Part shown: positions 17,534-26,476 of the stretch, one piece after another
Layout of the letters: each line of letters starts with the position of its first letter
Position numbering within the stretch: position 1 is the first letter of the stretch
DNA from: Chryseosolibacter sp036402115
GTDB lineage: Bacteria; Bacteroidota; Bacteroidia; Cytophagales; Cyclobacteriaceae
Length of the DNA stretch: 64,000 nucleotides
Direction of reading: 5' to 3'
Assembly (NCBI GenBank): GCA_036402115.1
Contig: DASWTM010000051.1
Span: 1-64,000 of the forward strand
Program-made: the position numbers and the translations under genes
The notes under the pieces: generated by a model
What the model was told of the DNA's origin: nothing
Database searches by the model: none
Seen by the model: the letters and a program-made list of their open reading frames with translations, nothing else

Positions 17534-20208
17534 AAATTCTGATACGCTTGAATAAATTTTTACCTCTCGCTTTTGTCTTTCTTATTTCCCTCTCACCACT
17601 ACTGGCTCAAACCGGTGGTGTCAAGGGTACTATCAAAGCGGATGACGGGTCATCACTCTCCTTTGCAACAATCTTTGTAAAGCAACTCGGAACAGGCACA
17701 ACGGCAAACGAAGACGGAAACTTTGAAATCCAACTCGCACCCGGCCGATACGAATTGGTCTTCCAGCATCTGGGTAAACGCACTGCGGTCCGGGTTGTGC
17801 AGGTGACGAATGAATTTGTTCAACTTGACATTACACTGGCGCCCCAGGATATCATCCTTGAGACCGTGGAAGTGGATGGCAATGCGGAAGACCCTGCCTA
17901 CACCATTATGCGCAAGGCGATCGCGAAAGCGAATTATCACCGAAATATTCTGGACAGTTATACAGCACGAGTTTATATCAAAGGAGCCGGCAAACTTAAG
18001 GACTATCCATGGCTGGCGAAAAAGCAACTCGAAAAGGAAGGGATCGAGAAGAACCGCGTTTACATTTCCGAATCTGTCAGTGATATCAAGTTTACGCGGC
18101 CGAATAAATTCGAAGAGAAAGTTATTTCCATTCGAAGTGATGGCAAGGACAACAATACCTCTCCCAACTCATTCATCTTCGGAAGTTTTTACGAGCCGGA
18201 AGTAGCTGAGACGATTTCACCTCTGTCTCCAAAGGCGTTTTCGTATTACAAGTTCGAATATCATGGAACGTATAAGGATCGCGATTATGACATCAGCCGC
18301 ATCAAGGTTATTCCACGTTCAAAAGGTGACAATGTTGTAGATGGTATGATTTATATCGTGGAAGATTCCTGGAGTCTCCACAGCGTTGATATTCATACGA
18401 ATAAGCTTGGGATCGATATCTACATGCAGATGATGGCGAATCCGATCGAAGACAAAGTTTGGCTTCCGGTATCGCACAAATTCAAAGTCGATGGTAAAGT
18501 ATTCGGATTTGAATTTGAATACAATTACCTGGCGTCTGTAAGCAATTACAAGATTGCGCTCAATCCGAAGTTGTATGTTGAAAACATGGACGTGATCGAT
18601 GAGAAAAAAGAAAAAGATCTAGCCAAAGAGATCGAAAAAAAACAAAAACCGATCACGAAGAAAAAATCGGGTGACGATACGAAAAAACTGCAGGAGCGTC
18701 TCGCTGCAGGTGAAGAAATCACCCGAAAAGAGTTGAAGACGATTGTGAAAGAGTATGAGAAAGAGGAACGCAAGCAACAAAAGGAACCCGAAGTTCTGTC
18801 CGACAACACGTTTACTATCGATAGCCTCGCCTACAAGAAAGATTCGTCTTACTGGGCGATGGTTCGCCCGATTCCTCTGACAAGAGAAGAAATTAAAGGC
18901 TATGAAAAGTCTGACAGCATTGCAAAAATCGAACGTGCAAAAGAGGAAGGCGACACGCTGAAGCAATCTAAACACAAAGGATTTCAACCCTGGGATATTC
19001 TCACGGGTGACAATTATAAAATTGGCAAGCATTCGAACTTCCGGATCTACACACCGACCGGGGGTTTTAACACGGTCGAGGGATTTAATCTTGTTTACAA
19101 AGTTGCTATCGGAACAGTTCTGCAGGATACAAACAGAACGCGGTTGAGCATCACACCACTTGTGCGTTACTCGTTCGAGCGCGAAAAATTCCTAGGCTAT
19201 GGAACATTCCGGATTTCAAATCGAAAAACACGACTTGAGTTTGAACGCGGTGTGTATGTCGAGCAATATAATTCTGATGACCCAATTCTGCCGATTGTAA
19301 ATACGCTCACCACGCTTTTGCTGGAACGGAATCTGATGAAGATTTACGAGCGCGATTACTATGAGCTTCGATATCGCAGAGTCGTCAATCCATTCCTCAC
19401 CGTCACAACAAATTGGCAATGGTCTGAACGGACTGAACTTTTCAACAACAGCGACTTCAAATTGATCGATCGAAAGAAAGTCGAAGGGTACACACCTAAT
19501 CGTCCTGCAAATGAAGAGTTACCAAACGACTACACAGACTTTGAAGGAACGGGTTTCCCGAAACATACAGCGTTCATCGGTGCTGTAGGGTTGAGCGCAA
19601 GACCATGGCTGAAGTATAGGATTCGGAACGGACGCAAATATGCCATCGATCGATCATCACCTACGTTGATGCTCGATTATCGCAGGGCGTTTCCATCACC
19701 GACTTTGAGTGGCGATGTTGAGTTTGACAATCTCGAGCTAGGTATCAAACACGAAATCAAAATGGGCGCGCGTGGCATATTTCATTTTGCGCTGCGAGGT
19801 GGAACGTTTTTCAACAACGACCCCATGTATTTCATGGATTACAAGCACTTCCAGGGTAACAGAACACCACTGATCACGAGCGATCCAGCTGGAAGTTTTC
19901 GTCTGCTTGACTACTACAAGTACAGCACGAACAATGAATATTTCGTAGCAAACGCTCACTACCAGTTCCGCAAGTTTCTAGTGTCGAACATCACGTATGT
20001 TCGCCTTGCGGGAATTCGTGAAAATGTGTTCATCAATTACCTGGCAACACCAACCTCCGGAAATTACACCGAGGTCGGATATTCCATTGATAACATCTTA
20101 CGCATTTTCCGCCTGGAAGCAGCCGCAGCTTTTCGTGAGGGCAGGATGATGGACTATGGATTTAGGTTTGGGATTGCAACAAGTATTGCAGTGAACTTCT
20201 CCGATTAG
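17530..20208 (+). CDS. DUF5686 / carboxypeptidase-regulatory-like outer-envelope protein
   Basis: This 892-aa protein has a signal peptide ending near LLAQ (residue 27). A carboxypeptidase D regulatory-like beta sandwich (about 30-115) follows, with the GGVKGTI...GTTANEDG pattern seen at the N-terminus of TonB-linked proteins. No plug domain follows. A highly charged lysine/glutamate coiled segment (about 355-420) splits the DUF5686 region, and the C-terminal 350 residues alternate in beta strands like an outer-membrane barrel. The family is Bacteroidota-specific and of unknown function. The TTG start overlaps the nadD stop; I chose it because the signal peptide begins there. Confidence 0.85.
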   Translation: MKILIRLNKFLPLAFVFLISLSPLLAQTGGVKGTIKADDGSSLSFATIFVKQLGTGTTANEDGNFEIQLAPGRYELVFQHLGKRTAVRVVQVTNEFVQLDITLAPQDIILETVEVDGNAEDPAYTIMRKAIAKANYHRNILDSYTARVYIKGAGKLKDYPWLAKKQLEKEGIEKNRVYISESVSDIKFTRPNKFEEKVISIRSDGKDNNTSPNSFIFGSFYEPEVAETISPLSPKAFSYYKFEYHGTYKDRDYDISRIKVIPRSKGDNVVDGMIYIVEDSWSLHSVDIHTNKLGIDIYMQMMANPIEDKVWLPVSHKFKVDGKVFGFEFEYNYLASVSNYKIALNPKLYVENMDVIDEKKEKDLAKEIEKKQKPITKKKSGDDTKKLQERLAAGEEITRKELKTIVKEYEKEERKQQKEPEVLSDNTFTIDSLAYKKDSSYWAMVRPIPLTREEIKGYEKSDSIAKIERAKEEGDTLKQSKHKGFQPWDILTGDNYKIGKHSNFRIYTPTGGFNTVEGFNLVYKVAIGTVLQDTNRTRLSITPLVRYSFEREKFLGYGTFRISNRKTRLEFERGVYVEQYNSDDPILPIVNTLTTLLLERNLMKIYERDYYELRYRRVVNPFLTVTTNWQWSERTELFNNSDFKLIDRKKVEGYTPNRPANEELPNDYTDFEGTGFPKHTAFIGAVGLSARPWLKYRIRNGRKYAIDRSSPTLMLDYRRAFPSPTLSGDVEFDNLELGIKHEIKMGARGIFHFALRGGTFFNNDPMYFMDYKHFQGNRTPLITSDPAGSFRLLDYYKYSTNNEYFVANAHYQFRKFLVSNITYVRLAGIRENVFINYLATPTSGNYTEVGYSIDNILRIFRLEAAAAFREGRMMDYGFRFGIATSIAVNFSD

Positions 20209-20209
20209 C

Positions 20210-20254
20210 AAGTCGACAGTTCACTGTCGTCTATCGACCGTGGACTGTCGACTT
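20210..20254. repeat. Heptamer-word palindrome, locus 5
   Basis: An 11-bp perfect stem (AAGTCGACAGT at 20210-20220, ACTGTCGACTT at 20244-20254) encloses six words in 7-bp register such as GTCGACA and GTGGACT. It starts 2 bp after the DUF5686 stop and is followed by TTTTCTT, so it could act as its terminator. Confidence 0.75.
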
Positions 20255-20258
20255 TTCT

Positions 20259-20266
20259 TATCTTTG
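20259..20266 (+). promoter_or_regulatory. Bacteroidota -7 box of mnmH
   Basis: TATCTTTG matches the TAnnTTTG -7 consensus exactly. It ends 4 bp before the GTG start, which implies a leaderless or nearly leaderless mRNA. No good -33 box was recognised. Confidence 0.55.
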
Positions 20267-20270
20267 CATC

Positions 20271-21299
20271 GTGATTATCTCCGTTCCAGAATTCCTGAAA
20301 TTACGCAAGACTCTGCCTGTCGCTGACGTTCGGTCAGAGGGTGAATTTATGGAAGGGCACATCCCCGGTGCTGTTAATATCCCCATCCTCAATAACGAAG
20401 AACGCAAGGCTGTTGGGACCGATTACAAACAGAAAGGCCAGCTCGAGGCGATCAAAACGGGGTTTAGGCTTGTAGGTCCGCGCATCATTGACATTGTAAC
20501 TGAAGCAGAACAAGTGGCGAACGGCAACGAACTGCTCGTGCACTGCTGGCGTGGGGGAATGCGTTCCGGAAATTTCTGTCATTTCGTTGGGATGGCGAAG
20601 ATGAAAACCCATCAGCTAAGCGGTGGCTATAAAGCATACCGCCACGAGGTAAATCAGTCCTTCAAACTTCCGTTTCAACTTGTCGTAATCGGAGGAAGTA
20701 CGGGAAGTGGTAAAAGTGAAATTCTCAGAACACTCAAAGAAAAAGGCGAGCAGGTTATAGACCTGGAAAAATTAGCCAATCATAAAGGTTCGGTATTTGG
20801 TGGACTGATGATGCCGCCTCAGCCAACCACGGAACAATTTCAAAACAATCTGTTTGAAGAAATTCAACAGCTTGATCTAAGCAGGAGAATTTGGATTGAA
20901 GATGAATCGATCGCTGTGGGTAAAATTTTTCTTCCACTGGATCTTTGGCATGCCATGTCGAAGGCTCCTCTGGTTGAAGTTGTAGTTTCAAAAGAAGATC
21001 GCATCAAGCGACTGGTCGCTGAATATGGGTCGGCACCAAAAGAGGAATTCCTCGCAAGCATGGAAAAAATTGTGAAGAAACTTGGAGGCCAGCACTTCAA
21101 TTCCGCAAAGGCGAAGCTCATGGAAGGAGACATGTCTTCTACAATCGATATCCTGCTGAATTACTACGACAAAGCCTATGCTACTGGGATGTCGAAGAAG
21201 ACAAATCGGATTGCCTTGCGTTCAACCTGGAATTCAACGGACTCAAGCAATCTTGTGGACGAGCTTTTGAGCGCTAACGTGGAACCAGTACGCGGCTGA
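20271..21299 (+). CDS. mnmH: tRNA 2-selenouridine synthase
   Basis: This 342-aa enzyme (also called SelU/YbbB) replaces sulfur with selenium in the wobble 2-thiouridine of certain tRNAs, using selenophosphate. The N-terminal rhodanese domain has the active Cys92 in VHCWRGGMRS. The C-terminal P-loop domain has GGSTGSGKSE with Lys148. The GTG start at 20271 fits the conserved N-terminus and the -7 box just upstream. Its partner selD lies 1.1 kb downstream on the same strand. Confidence 0.95.
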   Translation: MIISVPEFLKLRKTLPVADVRSEGEFMEGHIPGAVNIPILNNEERKAVGTDYKQKGQLEAIKTGFRLVGPRIIDIVTEAEQVANGNELLVHCWRGGMRSGNFCHFVGMAKMKTHQLSGGYKAYRHEVNQSFKLPFQLVVIGGSTGSGKSEILRTLKEKGEQVIDLEKLANHKGSVFGGLMMPPQPTTEQFQNNLFEEIQQLDLSRRIWIEDESIAVGKIFLPLDLWHAMSKAPLVEVVVSKEDRIKRLVAEYGSAPKEEFLASMEKIVKKLGGQHFNSAKAKLMEGDMSSTIDILLNYYDKAYATGMSKKTNRIALRSTWNSTDSSNLVDELLSANVEPVRG

Positions 21300-21384
21300 A
21301 CTTCACACAACACATTTATACCAAATCCGGGGCTTACATCGAGATTATTAATTAAAGACATTGGGTGATTAACAAAATCACATC

Positions 21385-21618
21385 ATGTCTACGAAAAAAC
21401 GCCTTGGAGTTATTGCAGGAACCGCGTTACTCCTTCTCGCTATCGGTCTGATTAAAGTTACTCTGATAAGTACAACTGCAGCCAGCGAAAATCAGAACTT
21501 TGTCCTGGAATATATGACCGGATATTCAATACCAATCCTGGGAATGGGGATAATAGTCTTTGTGATTTCGTCCTTCCTGTTGAAGGAAAAGAAGTCGATG
21601 CAGGCCACTCACGCCTAG
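21385..21618 (+). CDS. Small two-helix membrane protein, unknown
   Basis: A 77-aa protein with two hydrophobic segments (about 7-27 and 46-67) and lysine-rich ends. I do not recognise a family. It lies within the selenium locus, 85 bp after mnmH. A short inverted repeat, GTGATT/AATCAC at 21365-21381, lies just before its ATG and could be an operator. Its stop overlaps the convergent gene's stop by 4 bp. Confidence 0.6.
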   Translation: MSTKKRLGVIAGTALLLLAIGLIKVTLISTTAASENQNFVLEYMTGYSIPILGMGIIVFVISSFLLKEKKSMQATHA

Positions 21619-22385
21619 TCGTCAAAGCCGGGTCTGTGAAAACTCATCGCCTTCGGAAATTCTTCCATTGACATTTTTTTGAGCTTATCAAGAATACCGA
21701 GGATGCTGAGAAAGTCATCTTCATGCTGAGGAAGCAAATCAAAAAGTTTTGCCCACGCCTGCATCGATCGCTCGATACCGATCAAGGCGACTTTGGCTGA
21801 CCCATCGGAGTCGGACCCAAAGGGCGAATCCTCAAGCTCGACAAATTCATCATCCGCTGCCTTTACTTTTCCCGAAAGTGCCCTGATAAGTTTTACGTGA
21901 ATAAAGGTTTCGTACCACTTAATTACGGCCAGTGAGTCTTTGATCATGGCCATCTTCTCTTTCCCCGATTCAACAGATTCAACGCCAATTGTTAGTTCAT
22001 TTTTCATCTCCTCGAGTTTTTCAAGCATCCCGGGTTGCCTTTTCAGCCATTCCATGGAAAGCTTACTGTACTGCCAACTCAATTGACCGATCGGATGCTC
22101 CCGGCTTTCCTGGCGGATTATCTTTTGTTTGAGGTTGATATCGTTTGCCTCCTGCGCAATTTCTTTAAGGTCAATATTATACTGTGCAGCGGCTTGCTCC
22201 AGCACCTTGCGTGCCTTCGAAAAGTTTTCTGCAAGTCTGTCCCAAAAGGCTTTGTTGTTTACATCGAGTGACTCAGAAGGAGCATCGAGTTCATTTTCAA
22301 ACACAGTGCACCGTCTCGTGAACGCACAACGCTCGCACCAACGATCGCAGTAATTGTAAATGCCGGGTATTTTTTGATCTCCCAT
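21615..22385 (-). CDS. Unknown protein with an N-terminal cysteine cluster
   Basis: This 256-aa protein opens with YNYCDRWCERCAFTRRC, in which Cys13, Cys17, Cys20 and Cys26 form a probable metal site (C-x3-C-x2-C-x5-C). The remainder (about 35-256) is helical and acidic, with coiled-coil character and no known catalytic motif. It is divergent from selD with only 38 bp between starts, so the two share a regulatory region. A selenium or metal link is suggested by position alone. It lacks the barrel and other motifs of radical-SAM enzymes. Confidence 0.75.
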   Translation of the reverse strand: MGDQKIPGIYNYCDRWCERCAFTRRCTVFENELDAPSESLDVNNKAFWDRLAENFSKARKVLEQAAAQYNIDLKEIAQEANDINLKQKIIRQESREHPIGQLSWQYSKLSMEWLKRQPGMLEKLEEMKNELTIGVESVESGKEKMAMIKDSLAVIKWYETFIHVKLIRALSGKVKAADDEFVELEDSPFGSDSDGSAKVALIGIERSMQAWAKLFDLLPQHEDDFLSILGILDKLKKMSMEEFPKAMSFHRPGFDD

Positions 22386-22410
22386 ACGGAATGGTATTGA
22401 CTTAAGTTGA

Positions 22411-22418
22411 TAAATTTG
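22411..22418 (+). promoter_or_regulatory. Bacteroidota -7 box of selD
   Basis: TAAATTTG matches TAnnTTTG and ends 5 bp before the ATG, implying a very short leader as for mnmH. Confidence 0.5.
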
Positions 22419-22423
22419 CGGCC

Positions 22424-23455
22424 ATGGAACAAATTAAGCTGACACAATATAGTCATGGTGCAGGTTGCGGTTGCAAGATATCCCCCATGGTACTGGATAC
22501 TATCCTTCATTCTAACACTCCTAAAGGGATTTTTCCGCATCTGCTTGTCGGCAATGAGTCCAAAGATGATGCCGCAGTTTTTGACCTGGGCGATGGAACC
22601 TGCATTGTCAGCACAACGGATTTTTTTATGCCAATCGTTGACGATCCATTCACCTTCGGAGCCATAGCATCTGTCAATGCAATAAGTGATGTGTACGCCA
22701 TGGGCGGTGATCCGCTGATGGCAATTGCAATTCTTGGATGGCCGATTAATAAAATTGCTGCAGAAGTTGCTCAAGGTGTGCTTGAGGGAAGCAGAAGTGT
22801 CTGCGCCCGAGCTGGAATTCCACTGGCTGGTGGCCACAGCATTGATTGTCCTGAACCTGTGTTTGGTCTTGCCGTAACAGGGAAAGTGAAGAAAGAAGAT
22901 CTTAAACGAAACGACACCGCAAAGCAAGGTTCCGTTCTTTATCTCACCAAACCACTCGGCATTGGTATAACAACGACTGCACAGAAAAAAGGAATTGTGA
23001 AAGCGGAACATCTAAAGAAAGCAACCGACACGATGCTTACGCTAAATTCTTTCGGTGCAGTGGTCGGCAAACTTTCATATGTGAATGCGCTGACGGATGT
23101 CACCGGCTTCGGTTTGCTTGGGCATTTGTGCGAGGTCTGTGAAGGTAGCGGTGTATCTGCAGAGATCGAATTTTCTAAAGTTCCGCGCTTCGATTTCCTC
23201 GAACACTATATCCAACAGAAGAGCATGCCTGGCGGAACAACGCGAAACCTCGACAGCTACGGATCAAAAATTTCTTCGCTTACCGATGAACAGAAAGCAA
23301 TTCTGGCTGACCCGCAAACGAGTGGCGGCCTGTTGATTTCCGTTGACGAAAACAAAGCAACTGAATTCGAAAAAGTCGCAGCAGATAACGGATTGAGGTT
23401 ATCGGCTTTTGGAAAGTTGGTGACGAAAGGGGAGAAGGTGATTACGGTGAGATAA
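22424..23455 (+). CDS. selD: Selenophosphate synthase
   Basis: This 343-aa enzyme makes monoselenophosphate from selenide and ATP. The glycine-rich active loop SHGAGCGCKISP is present, with Cys15, Cys17 and the essential Lys18. The catalytic position is Cys, not selenocysteine. The AIRS-type fold is supported by DDAAVFDL, AGGHSID and LADPQTSGGLL. With mnmH nearby and no selA/selB in view, the product is most likely used for tRNA selenouridine. Confidence 0.96.
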   Translation: MEQIKLTQYSHGAGCGCKISPMVLDTILHSNTPKGIFPHLLVGNESKDDAAVFDLGDGTCIVSTTDFFMPIVDDPFTFGAIASVNAISDVYAMGGDPLMAIAILGWPINKIAAEVAQGVLEGSRSVCARAGIPLAGGHSIDCPEPVFGLAVTGKVKKEDLKRNDTAKQGSVLYLTKPLGIGITTTAQKKGIVKAEHLKKATDTMLTLNSFGAVVGKLSYVNALTDVTGFGLLGHLCEVCEGSGVSAEIEFSKVPRFDFLEHYIQQKSMPGGTTRNLDSYGSKISSLTDEQKAILADPQTSGGLLISVDENKATEFEKVAADNGLRLSAFGKLVTKGEKVITVR

Positions 23456-23463
23456 TTTTTCGA

Positions 23464-23576
23464 TTCACCTCATCCTGGCCCTTCTCCTAAAGGAGAAGGG
23501 AACAGCTCAAGCACTCAACTTCCTCTCCTTTATGAGAGGGTTGGGGGTAAGGTGAAAAGAAAAAAATGTCGAACAT
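23464..23576. repeat. Cloverleaf-like inverted repeat between selD and GH78
   Basis: An outer stem (TTCACCT at 23464-23470 with AGGTGAA at 23570-23576) encloses two hairpins. The first is a 9-bp perfect stem CCCTTCTCC/GGAGAAGGG (23479-23500); the second is CCTCTC/GAGAGG (23522-23539). It may serve as a two-way terminator between convergent genes. Similar-looking elements occur in other Bacteroidota genomes to my recollection. Confidence 0.7.
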
Positions 23577-23607
23577 TCAACAGTCAATACTGAATGTTGA
23601 GTGTTGG
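23573..23607. repeat. Heptamer-word array, locus 6
   Basis: Five words in 7-bp register (including ACATTCA and ATGTTGA) follow directly on the cloverleaf element. The first and fourth words are near reverse complements, so the array can fold on itself. Confidence 0.6.
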
Positions 23608-23653
23608 ATATTCTCCTTTGCCATCGGTGAATTCACGGGGTTCACGAAGAACT

Positions 23654-26389
23654 CTATCGCTCCCCTACAAACTGATACTTCCCCGATCCTAACTCAATCA
23701 CTGTATAATCACCTTCCGCACCGCGCACTTTAAAATCTTTTGATGACGCCAAAGCTTTCTGATTTTCTGTGATCGAGTTCTGTTTTGAAGAAGGGAAATA
23801 GACAACTGCTCTTGTATTCGCTGGAATTTCAACGTCAAAAATCACTTTTCCATCCGCAATTTTCCAGGCAGACTTTACCGCACCATACGTTGTTTCAAGT
23901 TCGGCTGAAGCATTCGTCAGTTTGCCACCGATGTGTGGTTTGATCACGATCGATTTGTATCCTGGAGCAGACTCTTCTGTGTCGATGCCAGCGACAACCC
24001 GGTACATCCAGTCACCGATAGCGCCATAGGCATAATGATTAAAGGAATTCATGCCCGGAGTTTGAAATGTGCTGTCAGGTTTGATTCCATCCCACCTTTC
24101 CCAGATAGTCGTGGCACCCATCTTCACGGGATACAGCCAGGATGGATAAGTCTCCTGCTCAAGCAACGTATAGGCTACGTCATCGTGACCAAAACGGCTT
24201 AACACATGACAGAGATAAGGCGTTCCTAAAAACCCCGTAGACAAATGGTTTCCATATGACTTCACGTTCTCTACGAGGCGATCAGCAGCCTGCTTTCGCT
24301 GTGCCTGCGGAAGCATGTCAAAGTTAAGGGCAAGTACGTACGCAGTTTGTGTTCCTGAGACCAGTCTGCCAGTGGATGTCACATACTCTTTGTTAAAGGC
24401 ATCTTTGATTCGCTGCAAGAGTGTGGAATATTTTTGTACGTCACCATTCTTCCCGAGAACCTTTGCTGCATTGATCACAAGCTGGGTTGAATGCGACCAG
24501 AAACATTGTGCGATCAGATATTTGTCCGTAACTGCAGAGTGTCCATCATTGTCATCAAATGGACGGTAGAAAAGCCAGTCGCCAAAATGAAAGCCTGTAT
24601 TCCAGAGATCATCTTTGCTGGTCCGTGTGATCCATTCAACCCAGCCCTTCATACTTTCATACTGCTCTTCAAGAACACGCTTGTCGCCATATGCGAGATA
24701 CATGTTCCATGGAATAATGGTGGCGGCATCTGCCCAGCCGGCTGAACCACCCGCTAGATTCGGTCCCCAGCGCAAAACATTCGGCACAACGAAGGGAACA
24801 TTTCCGTCCACCTGTTCACTCGCAACATCCTTGAGCCACTTTGAAAAGAAGTTTTTCACATCAAAATTATATGCAGCAGTCCGCGCGAAAGCCTGTGCAT
24901 CCCCAGTCCATCCGAGACGTTCATCGCGTTGGGGGCAATCGGTTGGCACATCGAGGAAGTTTCCACGTTGTCCCCACTGAATATTTTTCTGAAGTTGATT
25001 GATTAACGGATTTGAGCACGTGAAATTTCCTGTAAGCTTCATATCCGAATACAGCGCAATGGCTGTAAAGTTTTCCGGCTTCAGTTCGCCTGGATAACCT
25101 TCGATCTTCAGATATCTGAAACCTTGGAAGGTGAAATGCGGCTCGAATGTTTCCTCCGCTCCCCCCTTGAGAATGTACACGTTCTGCTGTTTCGCAGGAC
25201 GAAGATTTTCGGTATAGAAATTTCCTTTTTTGTCTAAAACTTCCGCGTGGTACAGCGTGACTTTGTCACCAGCTTTTCCAGTCACCTTCATCTGAACCCA
25301 ACCGACTAAGTTCTGACCAAAATCCAAAACAACTTCTCCCGCAGGTGTTTTGATCACGTTGATTGGACGGAATGTCTCATGCTTGCGGATGGGTTCATTA
25401 TACGTTGCGAGCAACTTCTCATACCCTTCGTTTTTTATTCGTACGCCCGTCCATCCCGTGTCATTGAAGCTCGCTGTATTCCAACCTTGTTTTGCTTTTT
25501 GATGATCGATCGTTTCTCCATGGTAAATCTCCGAACTTAGAATTTCTCCCGTTGAGGATTTCCAGCTTTCATCCGAGATAATCAGCTCAGCGGTGCCATC
25601 TGCATACTTGATCTCGAGTTGGAAAAGCAATGCAAGCTCCTTACCATAAAAGTTCTTTTGGTTACTGAAGGCAATGTAGCCACGATACCATCCGCTTCCC
25701 AACGCTACGCCTACTGCATTATCGCCTTGTGAAAGAAGATTGGTTACATCATACTGTTGATATTGGATCCGCTTCGCATAATTTGTCCAGCCCGGTGTGA
25801 GGTATGCATCGCCAATTCGTTTGCCATTGATGTAGCCTTCGTAAAGCCCAAGCGAGGTGATGTATGCAGTGGCCGATTGAACCTTCTTCGTTGCCTGAAA
25901 CGTTTTTCGCAGCAGCGGACTTGGACGTGTCACTGAATCTTCCTGGTAGGCGGGTGTAATCCATTTCGCTTTCCAGTCACCCTGTTTTAACAAACCCATT
26001 TGCCACACCGATGGCCCGGTCCACGCAGACGCTTTTCCAGAATTATCCCAAATTCGCACGTGCCAGAAATACTTTTGTCCAGACTCGAGTGCCGGCCCTT
26101 CATAATCAACGTGAAGGGATCTATCGCTATCAACTTTTCCGGTTGACCACAGAAGATTTTTTCCAGATGCAAGTGACTGAACATCCTTGGCAACCTTGAT
26201 CTCATATGCAGTCTGCATGGTGTTCCTTTTCCCGGATTCGAGGCGCCAGCTGAATCTCGGTTTAAGCACATCCACCCCGATCGGGTTATTGGTGTTTTCA
26301 ACTTTCGGATCAACTACCCTTGACTGCGCATAGAGCATCGAGGTGGTCAGCAGAAAAAGAACGGCAATAAAACTCAATCGTGTTATCAT
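23654..26389 (-). CDS. Alpha-L-rhamnosidase, GH78 (secreted)
   Basis: This protein of about 911 aa cleaves terminal alpha-L-rhamnose from plant glycans such as rhamnogalacturonan. I chose the ATG at 26389, which opens a good signal peptide; the frame's earlier ATG at 26419 adds only ten residues. N-terminal Fn3-like and jelly-roll domains (about 25-440) precede the (alpha/alpha)6 barrel. The family signature DCPQRDERLGWTGDAQ lies around Asp489-Glu490. A C-terminal beta-sandwich ends the protein. It leads a divergent-from-nothing row of three leftward glycan genes. Confidence 0.93.
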   Translation of the reverse strand: MITRLSFIAVLFLLTTSMLYAQSRVVDPKVENTNNPIGVDVLKPRFSWRLESGKRNTMQTAYEIKVAKDVQSLASGKNLLWSTGKVDSDRSLHVDYEGPALESGQKYFWHVRIWDNSGKASAWTGPSVWQMGLLKQGDWKAKWITPAYQEDSVTRPSPLLRKTFQATKKVQSATAYITSLGLYEGYINGKRIGDAYLTPGWTNYAKRIQYQQYDVTNLLSQGDNAVGVALGSGWYRGYIAFSNQKNFYGKELALLFQLEIKYADGTAELIISDESWKSSTGEILSSEIYHGETIDHQKAKQGWNTASFNDTGWTGVRIKNEGYEKLLATYNEPIRKHETFRPINVIKTPAGEVVLDFGQNLVGWVQMKVTGKAGDKVTLYHAEVLDKKGNFYTENLRPAKQQNVYILKGGAEETFEPHFTFQGFRYLKIEGYPGELKPENFTAIALYSDMKLTGNFTCSNPLINQLQKNIQWGQRGNFLDVPTDCPQRDERLGWTGDAQAFARTAAYNFDVKNFFSKWLKDVASEQVDGNVPFVVPNVLRWGPNLAGGSAGWADAATIIPWNMYLAYGDKRVLEEQYESMKGWVEWITRTSKDDLWNTGFHFGDWLFYRPFDDNDGHSAVTDKYLIAQCFWSHSTQLVINAAKVLGKNGDVQKYSTLLQRIKDAFNKEYVTSTGRLVSGTQTAYVLALNFDMLPQAQRKQAADRLVENVKSYGNHLSTGFLGTPYLCHVLSRFGHDDVAYTLLEQETYPSWLYPVKMGATTIWERWDGIKPDSTFQTPGMNSFNHYAYGAIGDWMYRVVAGIDTEESAPGYKSIVIKPHIGGKLTNASAELETTYGAVKSAWKIADGKVIFDVEIPANTRAVVYFPSSKQNSITENQKALASSKDFKVRGAEGDYTVIELGSGKYQFVGER

Positions 26390-26476
26390 AATAAAGGTGT
26401 TAGGATATGATGAAACCAAGGTCGGAATACTCGTGCACGCAGCAATCCGGTACCGTTAAGGGTCAGTCGGACGCCT

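Noticed and set aside
21615..22385. Radical-SAM enzyme suggested by C-x3-C-x2-C
   Set aside because: The spacing matches but the cluster is at the extreme N-terminus and no barrel, GGE motif or other radical-SAM feature follows.
22259..23011. 250-codon frame antisense to selD
   Set aside because: Overlaps a complete selD with its full active-site motif; no recognisable protein features.
22424..23455. Selenocysteine-containing SelD
   Set aside because: The active-site codon is TGC (Cys), not an in-frame TGA, and no SECIS-type element was sought or needed.
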